DNA from: JAYPAN01 sp049597955 | Lineage (GTDB): Bacteria; Pseudomonadota; Alphaproteobacteria; RS24 | Direction: 5' to 3' | DNA: 64,000 bases | NCBI GenBank assembly: GCA_049597955.1 | Contig: JBMYND010000007.1 | Span: 1 to 64,000, forward strand | Shown: in pieces, positions 42,683 to 51,959 of the stretch | Position numbering within the stretch: position 1 is the first letter of the stretch | How the letters are laid out: every line of letters starts with the position of its first letter | Program-made: the position numbers and the translations under genes | Notes under the pieces: model-generated | What the model was told of the DNA's origin: nothing | Database searches by the model: none | What the model saw: only the letters and a program-made list of their open reading frames with translations

Positions 42683-43522
42683 ATGTCCGATTTAATTGAA
42701 AAAGATTTGGCGGCGAATGGCGTTCTGACCCTAAAAATGAACCGGCCGGATGTGCTGAACAGCTTGAACAAGCCTTTGGTTGATGCGCTGATAGCCGCCT
42801 TCACCGAGGCGGGAACAGATGATGCGGTGCGCTGTATTGTGCTGACCGGCAATGGGCGTGGCTTTTGCGCCGGTGCCGATTTGGCCAATGGCCAATGGCC
42901 CTATGAAAAGGGCTGGTCGTCGGGCGATGTGACCGCCAATGCGATGGAAATTGGCTATAATCCTCTGGCGCGCGCGCTTGTTGACAGCCCCAAACCGGTG
43001 GTCAATGCGATTAATGGCGTGGCTGCGGGCGGCGGTGTCGGCTTGGCACTGGCCGGTGATTTGGTGATTGCCGGTGAAAGCGCCAAATTCAAGCTGGTTT
43101 TTGCCCGCCAACTTGGCATTATTTCCGATGTCGGGTCTTCTTGGCTATTGCCGAATTTGCTGGGCCGCGCCCGCGCCAATGGTCTGGCGCTGTTGGGCGA
43201 TGATTTACCTGCCGAAAAAGCGGCTCAATGGGGGTTGATATGGGAAACCGTGCCGGATGACAAATTACTGGCCACGGCGCAAGACTATGCGGCGCGCTTC
43301 GCTGAAAGCGCCATTACCGGCATTAAAGCATCGGTGCGGGCGCATGACCACGCCTTGACCCATAGTTTTAACGAACAGCTTGATTATGAGAAAAACATGC
43401 AGCATCATTATTGCAATCAGCCGGTTTTTGCCGAGGGGGTGAAAGCCTTTATTGAAAAGCGCAAGCCGGATTTCCGAACAGTGGAAACCGAGCAATTGCG
43501 CGCCATGCGGGGAGACAAGTAA
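42683..43522 (+). CDS. Enoyl-CoA hydratase/isomerase family protein (PaaG-like)
   Basis: This 279-residue crotonase has the CoA-binding LTLKMNRPDVLNSLN, the oxyanion loop GNGRGFCAGADL and the second oxyanion segment GVAAGGGVGLALAGDLVIAG. The IISDVGSSWLLPNLLG segment places Asp where hydratases have Glu, as in PaaG-type isomerases. It may shift or hydrate double bonds in unsaturated acyl-CoAs. GGGGGAGA lies before ATG 42683. Its TAA overlaps the ATG of the next crotonase by one base, so the two are coupled. Confidence 0.9.
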   Translation: MSDLIEKDLAANGVLTLKMNRPDVLNSLNKPLVDALIAAFTEAGTDDAVRCIVLTGNGRGFCAGADLANGQWPYEKGWSSGDVTANAMEIGYNPLARALVDSPKPVVNAINGVAAGGGVGLALAGDLVIAGESAKFKLVFARQLGIISDVGSSWLLPNLLGRARANGLALLGDDLPAEKAAQWGLIWETVPDDKLLATAQDYAARFAESAITGIKASVRAHDHALTHSFNEQLDYEKNMQHHYCNQPVFAEGVKAFIEKRKPDFRTVETEQLRAMRGDK

Positions 43523-44334
43523 TGGAATTTGACCTTCTGAAACTGGAATTGGACGGGGCGGTTGCCACGCTGACATTTAACGACCCCGACAATCTCAATG
43601 CCATGTCGGAGCCCATGTTGGCCAGTCTCGACAAGGCGCTCGATGTGATTGAAGACCCGCAAAATACTGTGCGCTGCCTTATCATGACCGGGGCCGGGCG
43701 CGGCTTTTGCGCCGGGGCCAATGTGGCGCGGATGGATGGCAATGGCGCGGATGATGCGGCACGCAAATCCAACACCAAGCCGGATGCCGGTGCCGGGCTG
43801 GAGCGCGTCTATCACCCATTGCTGCGGCGGTTGCGCAATTTGCACTGCCCGATTGTGTCAGCCGTAAACGGGCCATGCGCCGGTGTCGGCATGAGTTTCG
43901 CATTGATGGGCGATATGATAATTGCCGGCAAATCTGCCTTTTTCTTGCAAGCTTTCCGCCGCATTGGCCTTGTGCCGGATGGCGGCGCGACCTATTTGCT
44001 GCCGCGTATTATCGGTATGGCCCGCGCCCGCGAATTGGCGATAATGGGCGAGCGCCTGCCGGCAGAGACGGCATTGGAATGGGGGCTGATAAATCGCGTC
44101 AGTGAAGATGACGCATTGATGGATGACGCCAAAAGCCTGGCGCAGGAATTGGCCAAGGGCCCGATGTCATTGGGCATGATACGCGAATTGCTGTGGTCGA
44201 GCGTTGATGCCAGCTATGAAGAACAATTGAACAATGAGCGCATGGCGCAAAGAACGGCAGGGCGCAGCCGCGATTTCAGCGAAGGCGTGGCGGCCTTCAA
44301 TGAAAAGCGGGAGGCGCAATTCCAAGGCCAATAA
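43522..44334 (+). CDS. Enoyl-CoA hydratase/isomerase family protein (PaaG-like)
   Basis: The 270-residue crotonase is a paralogue of the preceding gene. It shares the GAGRGFCAGANV and NGPCAGVGMSFALMGDMIIAG oxyanion elements and IGLVPDGGATYLLPRIIG with the isomerase-type Asp. It starts at the TAATG junction with that gene. Two linked PaaG-like enzymes are usual in phenylacetate or unsaturated fatty-acid breakdown, but no phenylacetate monooxygenase genes are here. The serine hydrolase follows after 24 bp, perhaps within the same operon. Confidence 0.9.
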   Translation: MEFDLLKLELDGAVATLTFNDPDNLNAMSEPMLASLDKALDVIEDPQNTVRCLIMTGAGRGFCAGANVARMDGNGADDAARKSNTKPDAGAGLERVYHPLLRRLRNLHCPIVSAVNGPCAGVGMSFALMGDMIIAGKSAFFLQAFRRIGLVPDGGATYLLPRIIGMARARELAIMGERLPAETALEWGLINRVSEDDALMDDAKSLAQELAKGPMSLGMIRELLWSSVDASYEEQLNNERMAQRTAGRSRDFSEGVAAFNEKREAQFQGQ

Positions 44335-44358
44335 GCGGGCATAGCCGCGGGAGGAAAA

Positions 44359-45714
44359 ATGAGAATACGTGATTGGCTTCCCCTTGGCATAGCCATTGCG
44401 GTCTGGGCCGTTTTTTTTACCATTATATTTGTCGAAAGATGGCAAGCCAACCAGCGCGCCGGTTTTGACGAGGCGCGCCTTGAGCGCATTGACGCCCATT
44501 ATCAAGCCGCATTTGACAATGGCGAAATGCCGGGCGCACGCGCTGTGATATATCAAGGTGGCGAGATTGTTTATGAGCGCAATTGGGGCTATCAGGACAT
44601 TGCGGCGCAAAAGCCGATAAAAGCCGATACGATTTTCCACATTTTCTCCATGAGCAAGCCGATTACCTCAGTGGCGGTAATGATGCTGTTTGAGGAAGGC
44701 AAGTTTCTGCTGCATGAGCCAATCGCCAAATATATCCCCGAATTGGCCGATTTACGGGTCTATGATGCCAAAAATGGCACTGGCAATCCGCCCACGCGCC
44801 AAGCCACGCGCCAACCCACCATCCATGATGTTCTGACCCATAGTTCGGGCTTCACCTATGGCTTGTTTGACCCAACACCGGTCGGCGCCCTGTATCGCCA
44901 AGAAGGGTTTGAATTGAGTGACGGGATGGATTTGCAGGGATTTGTTGACAGGCTTGGCAAATTGCCCCTGCGCGCCGACCCCGGCACGCAATGGAATTAC
45001 AGCGTCTCAACAGATGTGCTGGGGCGCCTTGTCGAAGTGACTTCCGGCATGTCATTTGGCGCTTTTTTGAAAACCCGCCTGTTCGACCCGCTGGGCATGA
45101 AAGATACCGGTTTCACCTATCAGGCCGACAGCCGCGACCGGATTGCAACCCTGTATTCACCGGTCGGCATACCGAGCCAATTTGCCGATAAAGGGCTGTT
45201 CGCCCAACCGACAGGGCCGGGCTTTGAGCCGGCGCCCGACGCTTTGCTGGAAACCTATCAGCCGGACGCACAATTTCAGTCCGGCGGTGGCGGCCTGGTA
45301 TCGACCACGGATGATTATTTGCGCTTCGCCCGCATGTTGCTCAATGGCGGTGAATTGGACGATGTGCCTATTTTGTCACCCATATCGGTCGAGATGATGC
45401 GCCATGATGCGCTTGGTGAGATTAAGGCTTCCCAGCGCGTCACATCTATTATGCCCAAACCGGGCATTGGCTTCGGGCTGGGCTTTGGGGTCATTACCGA
45501 CCAGTCAAAAAGCGGCCTGATAATGCCCAAAGACAGCTATTTCTGGGGCGGTGCGGCAGGAACCATTTTTTGGATTGACCCGCAAAATGATTTAATCGCT
45601 TTGTTTATGACGCAAATTGTGCCGCATCGCACAACATTGCGCCAAGATATGTGGCCGCTGACCTATCAGGCGATGACCAGATTGCCGAAAAAACGCAAGG
45701 GCCAGCGCCGCTAG
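44359..45714 (+). CDS. Membrane-anchored serine hydrolase (class C beta-lactamase/esterase family)
   Basis: The 451-residue protein has an N-terminal membrane anchor (PLGIAIAVWAVFFTIIFV). A beta-lactamase/EstB fold follows, with the nucleophile S97 and K100 in HIFSMSKP, the tyrosine in NYSVSTDVLG, and GGAAGTIFWIDP in the KTG-equivalent strand. The DVLTHSSGFTYG segment is a family marker. Activity is probably esterase or amidase rather than antibiotic resistance. GGGAGG precedes the ATG. Its end touches a possible tiny lipoprotein gene on the other strand. Confidence 0.9.
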   Translation: MRIRDWLPLGIAIAVWAVFFTIIFVERWQANQRAGFDEARLERIDAHYQAAFDNGEMPGARAVIYQGGEIVYERNWGYQDIAAQKPIKADTIFHIFSMSKPITSVAVMMLFEEGKFLLHEPIAKYIPELADLRVYDAKNGTGNPPTRQATRQPTIHDVLTHSSGFTYGLFDPTPVGALYRQEGFELSDGMDLQGFVDRLGKLPLRADPGTQWNYSVSTDVLGRLVEVTSGMSFGAFLKTRLFDPLGMKDTGFTYQADSRDRIATLYSPVGIPSQFADKGLFAQPTGPGFEPAPDALLETYQPDAQFQSGGGGLVSTTDDYLRFARMLLNGGELDDVPILSPISVEMMRHDALGEIKASQRVTSIMPKPGIGFGLGFGVITDQSKSGLIMPKDSYFWGGAAGTIFWIDPQNDLIALFMTQIVPHRTTLRQDMWPLTYQAMTRLPKKRKGQRR

Positions 45715-45779
45715 CCGACCATGCAGGAGGCCAGCAAACCGACAAATGACAGGGCAAAAAATATCACCAAATGCGGCAT
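45711..45779 (-). CDS. Possible very small lipoprotein-like peptide after gatB
   Basis: A 22-codon frame reads MPHLVIFFALSFVGLLASCM plus two residues. It has a hydrophobic core and a lipobox-like LLASC. It starts 6 bp after the gatB stop on the same strand, so it could be the last gene of the gatCAB operon. It lacks a good ribosome-binding site at proper distance and overlaps the hydrolase stop codon. The frame may be chance. Confidence 0.25.
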   Translation of the reverse strand: MPHLVIFFALSFVGLLASCMVG

Positions 45780-45785
45780 GGGCGC

Positions 45786-47279
45786 TTAGGCGTCCTCGTC
45801 AAGGCCCAGCTTGGCAATCACCAATTTATTGACCGCTTGCGGATTGGCCTTGCCGCCGGTTGCCTGCATCACCTGACCGACAAACCAACCGGCCATTTTG
45901 GGTTTGGCCTTGGCCTGTTCTACCTTGTCAGGATTGGCAGCAATCACCTCGTCCACCGCCGCTTCAATCGCGCCGGTATCAGTGACTTGTTTCAGCCCTT
46001 TTTCCTCGACAATATCGGCAGCATCGCGCCCCTGATACGGCCCGTCCTCAAACATCAGCTCGAACACATCCTTGGCAATCCGGCTGGAAATTGTGTCATC
46101 GGCCAGCAAATCAACCAAGCCGCCCAATTGCTGTGGCGATACCGGGCTGTCAGCAATGGCCAGACCGGCTTTGTTGAGACCGGCAAACAGGCTGCCGACC
46201 ACCATATTGGCCACCGCCTTGGCGTCGCGGCCTTGCGCCGCCGCCTCAAAATAGGCGGCGTTTTCTGCCTCGGCAACCAGAATGCCGGCATCATAGGCCG
46301 ACAGGCCATAATCGGCCATAAAGCGCGCCTTTTTGTCATCCGGCAATTCCGGCAGACCGGCGGCAATATCATCAACAAATTCCTGCGAGAATGTCAGCGG
46401 CAGCAAATCCGGGTCGGGGAAATAGCGATAATCATGCGCTTCTTCCTTTGAGCGCATGGCGCGCGTCTTGCCGCTTTTCGGGTCAAACAGGCGGGTTTCC
46501 TGCTTCACTTCACCGCCATCTTCAATCAAATCAATCTGGCGGCGTGCTTCATATTCAATGGCTTGGCCGATAAAGCGTATCGAATTGACATTTTTGATTT
46601 CACAGCGCGTGCCGAGCGCGTCGCCGGGGCGGCGCACGGAAACATTGACATCAGCCCGCAAGCTGCCCTGCTCCATATTGCCGTCGCATGTGCCGAGATA
46701 GCGCAAAATCGCCCGCAATTTTTTGACATAAGCCTGTGCTTCAGCCGCCGAGCGCATATCCGGGCGCGAGACAATTTCCATCAACGCCACGCCGGAGCGA
46801 TTCAAATCGACAAAGCTCTGCTCCGGATGCTGGTCGTGCAATGACTTGCCCGCATCCTGCTCCAAATGCAGCCGCTCAATACCGACTTTTTTCACTTCCC
46901 CATCATCCAAATCAATTTCAATCTCACCCTCGCCGACAATGGGCTGTTTGAATTGCGAGATTTGATAGCCTTGCGGCAGGTCGGGATAAAAATAATTCTT
47001 GCGGTCGAAAACCGATGTCAGATTGATTTGCGCTTTCAACCCCAAGCCGGTGCGCACGGCCTGTTCGACACATTTCATGTTAATCACCGGCAACATGCCC
47101 GGCATGGCTGCATCAACCAGCGAGACTTGGGCATTTGGCTCTGCGCCAAATTCGGTCGCCGCGCCGGAAAACAATTTGGCATTGGAGGTCACTTGCGCAT
47201 GCACTTCCAATCCCAGCACAATCTCCCAATCGCCGGTGGCCCCGCCAATCAGATTATTTGTTCCGCCTGTCTCGCTCAT
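45786..47279 (-). CDS. gatB: Asp-tRNA(Asn)/Glu-tRNA(Gln) amidotransferase subunit B
   Basis: This 497-residue subunit has the GatB start WEIVLGLEVHAQVTSNAKLFSGA and the family motifs YFYPDLPQGYQISQ, DLNRSGVALMEIVS and GTRCEIKNVNSIRF. The YqeY-like C-terminal tail ends NKLVIAKLGLDEDA. GatB activates Glu-tRNA(Gln) or Asp-tRNA(Asn) by phosphorylation for amidation. The ATG overlaps the gatA stop (ATGA), making it the third gene of gatCAB. An in-frame start at 47294 lies inside gatA and is less likely. Confidence 0.97.
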   Translation of the reverse strand: MSETGGTNNLIGGATGDWEIVLGLEVHAQVTSNAKLFSGAATEFGAEPNAQVSLVDAAMPGMLPVINMKCVEQAVRTGLGLKAQINLTSVFDRKNYFYPDLPQGYQISQFKQPIVGEGEIEIDLDDGEVKKVGIERLHLEQDAGKSLHDQHPEQSFVDLNRSGVALMEIVSRPDMRSAAEAQAYVKKLRAILRYLGTCDGNMEQGSLRADVNVSVRRPGDALGTRCEIKNVNSIRFIGQAIEYEARRQIDLIEDGGEVKQETRLFDPKSGKTRAMRSKEEAHDYRYFPDPDLLPLTFSQEFVDDIAAGLPELPDDKKARFMADYGLSAYDAGILVAEAENAAYFEAAAQGRDAKAVANMVVGSLFAGLNKAGLAIADSPVSPQQLGGLVDLLADDTISSRIAKDVFELMFEDGPYQGRDAADIVEEKGLKQVTDTGAIEAAVDEVIAANPDKVEQAKAKPKMAGWFVGQVMQATGGKANPQAVNKLVIAKLGLDEDA

Positions 47280-48754
47280 TGGTCTTTCCACCATATTTGT
47301 GGCCGCGCGGTAAACCCTGCCGCCTCTTCCATCACTCCGGCAACGCGCAGCAAGGCCTCTTCGCCGAAAGCCTGTCCAATCAATTGCAGCCCCAATGGCA
47401 AGCCATCCTTATCCAGCCCGGCCGGCACGGAAATACCCGGCAGACCGGCCAGATTGACGGTTACGGTAAACACATCATTCAAATACATGTCCAACGGGTC
47501 ATCGACTTTGCCGCCAATCGGAAACGCCGCCGACGGCGTGGTCGGCGTCAGCAGCACATCGCATTTTTCATAGGCCGAAGCAAAATCTTCGGCAATCAAA
47601 CGCCGCACTTGCAGGGCTTTAATGTAATAAGCGTCATAATAACCGGCGGACAGCGCATAAGTGCCAATCATCACACGCCGCGTCACCTCCTCGCCAAAAC
47701 CTGCCGCGCGCGTGCCGGCATACATGTTTTCCAAATCAATGCCCGCCTTGCGCGCGCCATAGCGCACGCCGTCATAGCGCGCCAGATTGGAAGACGCCTC
47801 GGCCGGGGCGATAATATAATAGGCGGGCAGCGCATATTTGGTGTGGGGCAGCGACACATCGACAATTTCCGCACCGGCGGCGCGCAGCCAGTCAATGCCC
47901 TGTTGCCAAAGCGCGTCAATTTCGGCGGGCATATTATCGACGCGATATTCTTTCGGTATCCCGACTTTCAACCCGCGAATATCACCGGTCAGCGCCGCTT
48001 CATAATCCGGCACGGGCCGGTCAATACTGGTTGTGTCCTTGGCATCAAAGCCCGACATGGACGACAACATAATCGCTGTATCGCGCACATTGCGGCAAAT
48101 CGGGCCAGCCTGGTCAAGCGAGGAAGCAAAAGCCACAATGCCCCAGCGCGAGCAGCGCCCATAGGTTGGCTTCATGCCAACCGTGCCGGTAAAAGCCGCC
48201 GGTTGGCGAATCGAACCGCCAGTATCGGTCGCGGTGGCGGCAACACCCAAATGCGCCGCCACTGCCGCCGATGAGCCGCCGGACGAGCCGCCCGGCACAA
48301 GGTTTTGTCCATCCGCGCCACGCCACGGATTGACCACTGGCCCAAAGCGCGAGGTTTCATTGCTCGACCCCATGGCAAATTCGTCATTATTCAGCTTGCC
48401 GAGCATCACCGCGCCATCATTCCAAAGATTTTGCGTCACCGTGCTTTCATAAGTCGGGGTGAATTCGTCGAGAATATTGGAGCAGGCTGTGGTGCGGACA
48501 TCCTTGGTGCAAAACAAGTCTTTCACGCCAATCGGCAGCCCCTCAAGCGGGCGGGCTGTGCCGGCCGCCAAGCGCGTGTCGCTTTCTGCTGCCATTGCCA
48601 GCGCCTTGTCGGCGGTTTCCAACACAAAGGCGTTAAGCGGGGCGGAGGCTGCCACGGCTTCCAGATGGGCTTGCGTCAACTCGCTTGCGGTAAACTCTTT
48701 TTTGGCCAGCCCGTCGCGTGCCTCGGCCAGATTCAGCTCAGTCAAATCACCCAT
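47276..48754 (-). CDS. gatA: Asp-tRNA(Asn)/Glu-tRNA(Gln) amidotransferase subunit A
   Basis: The 492-residue amidase has the Ser-cisSer-Lys machinery: K78 in GLPIGVKDLF, the serine pair in PGGSSGGSSAAVA near residues 157-158, and nucleophile S181 in DTGGSIRQPA. GatA releases ammonia from glutamine or asparagine and channels it to GatB. It overlaps gatC upstream by one base (TAATG) and gatB downstream by four, so the three subunits are translationally linked in the common C-A-B order. Confidence 0.97.
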   Translation of the reverse strand: MGDLTELNLAEARDGLAKKEFTASELTQAHLEAVAASAPLNAFVLETADKALAMAAESDTRLAAGTARPLEGLPIGVKDLFCTKDVRTTACSNILDEFTPTYESTVTQNLWNDGAVMLGKLNNDEFAMGSSNETSRFGPVVNPWRGADGQNLVPGGSSGGSSAAVAAHLGVAATATDTGGSIRQPAAFTGTVGMKPTYGRCSRWGIVAFASSLDQAGPICRNVRDTAIMLSSMSGFDAKDTTSIDRPVPDYEAALTGDIRGLKVGIPKEYRVDNMPAEIDALWQQGIDWLRAAGAEIVDVSLPHTKYALPAYYIIAPAEASSNLARYDGVRYGARKAGIDLENMYAGTRAAGFGEEVTRRVMIGTYALSAGYYDAYYIKALQVRRLIAEDFASAYEKCDVLLTPTTPSAAFPIGGKVDDPLDMYLNDVFTVTVNLAGLPGISVPAGLDKDGLPLGLQLIGQAFGEEALLRVAGVMEEAAGFTARPQIWWKDQ

Positions 48755-49041
48755 TATTCAACCACTTTCGGCACAGCGAAATAATCATCATCGCGTTCCG
48801 GCGCATTGGCCAATATCGCATCCGGATAGCCGCCATCATTAACGACATCATCACGCATCCGCATTGTTGCCTCAACCGCCGAGGTCAGCGGCTTAACCCC
48901 TTGCGTGTCCAATTCGTTCAATTGTTCTACAAAATCGAGAATGGAAGACAATTCCTTTGCCAGACCGGGCAATTGCTCGTCGCCCACACCGATACGCGCC
49001 AATGTCGCGATGCGGCGCACCATTGTTTCGTCAACCGACAT
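48754..49041 (-). CDS. gatC: Asp-tRNA(Asn)/Glu-tRNA(Gln) amidotransferase subunit C
   Basis: The 95-residue protein starts MSVDETMVRRIATLARIGV, the characteristic GatC helix. It continues with ELSSILDFVEQLNELDTQGV and ends in a short VPKVVE tail. GatC wraps around and stabilises GatA-GatB. ATG 49041 has AAAGG about nine bases upstream; a TTG at 49047 is an alternative. It is the first gene of gatCAB and is divergent from ruvX, with 110 bp between starts that must hold both promoters. Confidence 0.95.
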   Translation of the reverse strand: MSVDETMVRRIATLARIGVGDEQLPGLAKELSSILDFVEQLNELDTQGVKPLTSAVEATMRMRDDVVNDGGYPDAILANAPERDDDYFAVPKVVE

Positions 49042-49151
49042 ATTCAAGCCTTTTCAGATATAAAACGTGGGCGGAAACTAGCAAAGCCTGTCTCTTATCG
49101 CAATATGTTGCCAATCAATATCTGCGCAGCAATAGGCTTGCCCGATTTTTC

Positions 49152-49640
49152 ATGCTACCAAGCATTATGGAAATGGTCGAAACGGCAGAGCGTCTCAAGG
49201 AAAGTCTGACAAAAGGCCAAAGGCTGATGGCGTTGGATTTGGGCAGCAAGACAATTGGTCTGGCGATTGCCGATACCGGCCATCAAATCGCCACGCCTTT
49301 TGACACAATAAGGCGGAAGAAATTTTCGCTGGATGCCGCGCAATTGGCCGACATTATTGCCCAGCAAGATATTGGCGGGCTGGTGGTCGGCCTGCCATTG
49401 AATATGGACGGCTCGCAAGGCCCGCGCGTGCAGGCGACCCGCGCCTTTATCCGCAATCTGGCGCAATTGGACAATTTCCCCACCCTGCCGGTTTTGCTGT
49501 GGGATGAGCGCCTGTCCACTGCCGCGGTTGAGCGCACTTTGCTGGCCGCCGATACCAGCCGCGCCAAACGCGCCACAGTGATAGATAAAATGGCCGCCGC
49601 TTTCATTCTTCAAGGCGTGCTGGATTATCTGAATAATTGA
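49152..49640 (+). CDS. ruvX: Putative pre-16S rRNA nuclease / Holliday junction resolvase RuvX (YqgF)
   Basis: The roughly 162-residue protein has the YqgF RNase H-like fold: MALDLGSKTIGLAIAD with the first catalytic aspartate, LVVGLPLNMDGSQGPRVQ, LLWDERLSTAAVE and DKMAAAFILQGVLDYL with the last acidic residue. It processes the 5' end of 16S rRNA or resolves branched DNA. The start is uncertain. ATG 49152 is used; ATG 49167 and 49173 would also keep the fold, and none has a strong ribosome-binding site. pyrB begins 47 bp after the stop. Confidence 0.92.
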   Translation: MLPSIMEMVETAERLKESLTKGQRLMALDLGSKTIGLAIADTGHQIATPFDTIRRKKFSLDAAQLADIIAQQDIGGLVVGLPLNMDGSQGPRVQATRAFIRNLAQLDNFPTLPVLLWDERLSTAAVERTLLAADTSRAKRATVIDKMAAAFILQGVLDYLNN

Positions 49641-49687
49641 TAATCCGCTTGCCACGACTCGCTCTCTAGCCTATAGATTTGGCTTTG

Positions 49688-50653
49688 ATGAGCCAGCGCC
49701 CACCAAGTTTTACATTCCCCCATCGCAATCTTCTGGGGATTGAAGGCCTTTCCGTTTCTGATATCACCAATTTGCTTGATTTGTCCGACAGCTATGTCGA
49801 ACAAAACCGACAGCTTGACAAGAAAACGGCGGTGCTGCGCGGACGCACGCAAATCAATCTTTTCTTTGAAAGCTCCACCCGCACGCAAAGCTCTTTCGAG
49901 CTTGCCGGCAAACGCCTTGGTGCCGATGTGATGAATATGTCCGTCGCAGCCTCGGCGGTAAATAAGGGTGAGACATTGCTTGATACCGCCGTGACGCTGA
50001 ACGCCATGCATCCGGATTTGCTGGTTGTCCGCCATGGTGACAGTGGCGCGGTCGCCCTGCTTGCCCAAAAAGTCTCTTGCGCGGTGCTGAATGCCGGTGA
50101 CGGCGCACATGAACACCCAACCCAGGCATTGCTTGACGCGCTGACCATACGCCGCCGGCTTGGTCGCCTTGAAGGCTTGCGGGTGGCGATTTGCGGCGAC
50201 ATCACCCATTCGCGGGTCGCGCGCTCCAATTTGCTGCTGCTCAATCGCATGGGGGCGAGCGTGCATCTTATCGGCCCGCCAACCCTGATACCGGCAGGTG
50301 CTGAAGCACTGGGCGCACGCGTCTTCCATGACATGCGCGAAGGGCTTGCCGGGTGCGATATTGTAATGATGCTGCGCCTGCAAAGCGAACGTATGAGCGG
50401 TGCGCTTATTCCTTCCGTGCGGGAATATTACCATCTTTACGGGCTTGACCGCGACAAGCTGGCCCATGCCAAGCCGGATGCGCTGGTTATGCATCCCGGC
50501 CCGATGAACAGAGGCGTGGAAATTGACAGCCTCTTGGCCGATGACCCGGATATCAGCCTGATACGCGACCAGGTGGAAATGGGTGTCGCCGTGCGCATGG
50601 CGGTGCTGGAAGCACTGGCCGCCAATCTTCCAAATAAGGGAGGCGCGCAATGA
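49688..50653 (+). CDS. pyrB: Aspartate carbamoyltransferase catalytic subunit
   Basis: This 321-residue enzyme has the carbamoyl-phosphate loop FFESSTRTQSSFELAGKRLG, HEHPTQALLDALTIRRRLG, CGDITHSRVARSN and VMHPGPMNRGVEID. It joins carbamoyl phosphate and aspartate in pyrimidine synthesis. There is no pyrI regulatory subunit. The next gene, a dihydroorotase-like protein, overlaps the stop by four bases (ATGA). That fits the PyrB-PyrX dodecamer-type complex in which the dihydroorotase-like subunit has a structural role. ATG 49688 is chosen over an upstream TTG at 49679. Confidence 0.97.
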   Translation: MSQRPPSFTFPHRNLLGIEGLSVSDITNLLDLSDSYVEQNRQLDKKTAVLRGRTQINLFFESSTRTQSSFELAGKRLGADVMNMSVAASAVNKGETLLDTAVTLNAMHPDLLVVRHGDSGAVALLAQKVSCAVLNAGDGAHEHPTQALLDALTIRRRLGRLEGLRVAICGDITHSRVARSNLLLLNRMGASVHLIGPPTLIPAGAEALGARVFHDMREGLAGCDIVMMLRLQSERMSGALIPSVREYYHLYGLDRDKLAHAKPDALVMHPGPMNRGVEIDSLLADDPDISLIRDQVEMGVAVRMAVLEALAANLPNKGGAQ

Positions 50654-51933
50654 GCAAACATGACCGCGCCTATATCAATGCCCGGCTGCTCGACCCGGCA
50701 AGCGGGCTGGATTGCCTTGGCAGCTTGGTGGTTCAAGATGGACGTATTGCTGCCATTGGGGAAAATATCACCCTGCCCGATAATATAGACAGGCAAGATT
50801 GCAACGGGCTGGCGATACTCCCCGGCCTTGTGGATATGCAAGTCTTTACCGGCGAGCCGGGCGCGGAACATAAGGAAACTTTGGCGACCGCCTCCAATGC
50901 GGCAGCCGCAGGCGGCGTTGCGCATATGGTTGTCATGCCCAATACCGACCCGGTGATTGACGAGGCAGCATTGGTTGATTTCATCCGGCGGCGCGCGCGC
51001 GCCACGGCCAAAGTCAATATTTACCCAATGGCGGCCATTACGCGCGGCTGCCATGGCGAAGCTTTGAGCGAATTTGGCCTGTTGCTGGAGGCAGGCGCGG
51101 TGGCCTTTACCGATGGCGACCGGGCAGTGATGAATGCGCTGACCATGCGTCGGGCGCTGGCTTATGCCGCGCCTTTCAATGCGCTGGTCATGCAACATGC
51201 GATGGATCAAAATCTGCAAAGCGCCGGTGTCATGCATGAAGGCGAATTGGCGACACGGCTTGGCCTTGCCGGTATTCCGGTGGCGGCGGAAACAGCCATT
51301 ATTGACCGCGATTTGCGGCTGCTGGCGATTACCGGCGGGCGCTATCATGTGGCGCAAATCTCAGCCGCTGACAGTGTGGAAACCATACGCGCTGCCAAAG
51401 CAGGCGGCTTGAATATCAGTTGTTCCGTATCAGCCACTCATTTAATGCTGAATGAAAATGACGTGGAGAATTATCGCACTTTTGCCAAATTAAACCCGCC
51501 CTTGCGCAGCGAAACCGACCGGCTGGCTTTGCTGGCCGGTATTGAAGATGGCACAATTGATGTGATTGTGTCCGGCCATAACCCGCAAGATGTAGAGGCC
51601 AAACGCCAGCCTTTCGCCCAAGCTGCCTATGGCACGGTCGGCGTTGAAACGCTTTTGGCCACTGTGTTGAGCTTGCATCACAGCACTAATTCTGATTTGC
51701 TGACTTTATTGGGATGTGTGACCTCGCGTCCGGCGGCGCTTTTGGGGCTGCAAGCGGGCGGTCTGCAAATCGGCGCCAAGGCGGATTTTGCGATTGTCGA
51801 TATTGAGGCGCCTTGGGTGATTGATGCCGACAGGCTGAAATCCAAATCGCAGAACTCAGCGATTGAAGGCCGCCAATTGCAAGGCATTGTGCAGGCGCTC
51901 TATCTGGCTGGCAAAAAAGTGACCTCCGATTAA
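50650..51933 (+). CDS. pyrX: Dihydroorotase-like protein, catalytic residues lost (PyrX/PyrC' type)
   Basis: The 427-residue protein is class I dihydroorotase by fold and alignment (GLAILPGLVD, VVMPNTDPVID, FAKLNPPLRSETDR). However, the metal-binding DxHxHxRxPG motif is replaced by DMQVFTGEPG (D62, Q64, F66), and the catalytic Asp of TDHAPH is glycine (G309 in VSGHNPQ). It therefore should not hydrolyse dihydroorotate. Similar degenerate proteins follow pyrB in many alphaproteobacteria and pseudomonads, and support PyrB assembly. A working PyrC should exist elsewhere in the genome. It is translationally coupled to pyrB. Confidence 0.92.
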   Translation: MSKHDRAYINARLLDPASGLDCLGSLVVQDGRIAAIGENITLPDNIDRQDCNGLAILPGLVDMQVFTGEPGAEHKETLATASNAAAAGGVAHMVVMPNTDPVIDEAALVDFIRRRARATAKVNIYPMAAITRGCHGEALSEFGLLLEAGAVAFTDGDRAVMNALTMRRALAYAAPFNALVMQHAMDQNLQSAGVMHEGELATRLGLAGIPVAAETAIIDRDLRLLAITGGRYHVAQISAADSVETIRAAKAGGLNISCSVSATHLMLNENDVENYRTFAKLNPPLRSETDRLALLAGIEDGTIDVIVSGHNPQDVEAKRQPFAQAAYGTVGVETLLATVLSLHHSTNSDLLTLLGCVTSRPAALLGLQAGGLQIGAKADFAIVDIEAPWVIDADRLKSKSQNSAIEGRQLQGIVQALYLAGKKVTSD

Positions 51934-51959
51934 ATTAAGGGGGCGTAAGAGAGAGAAAA

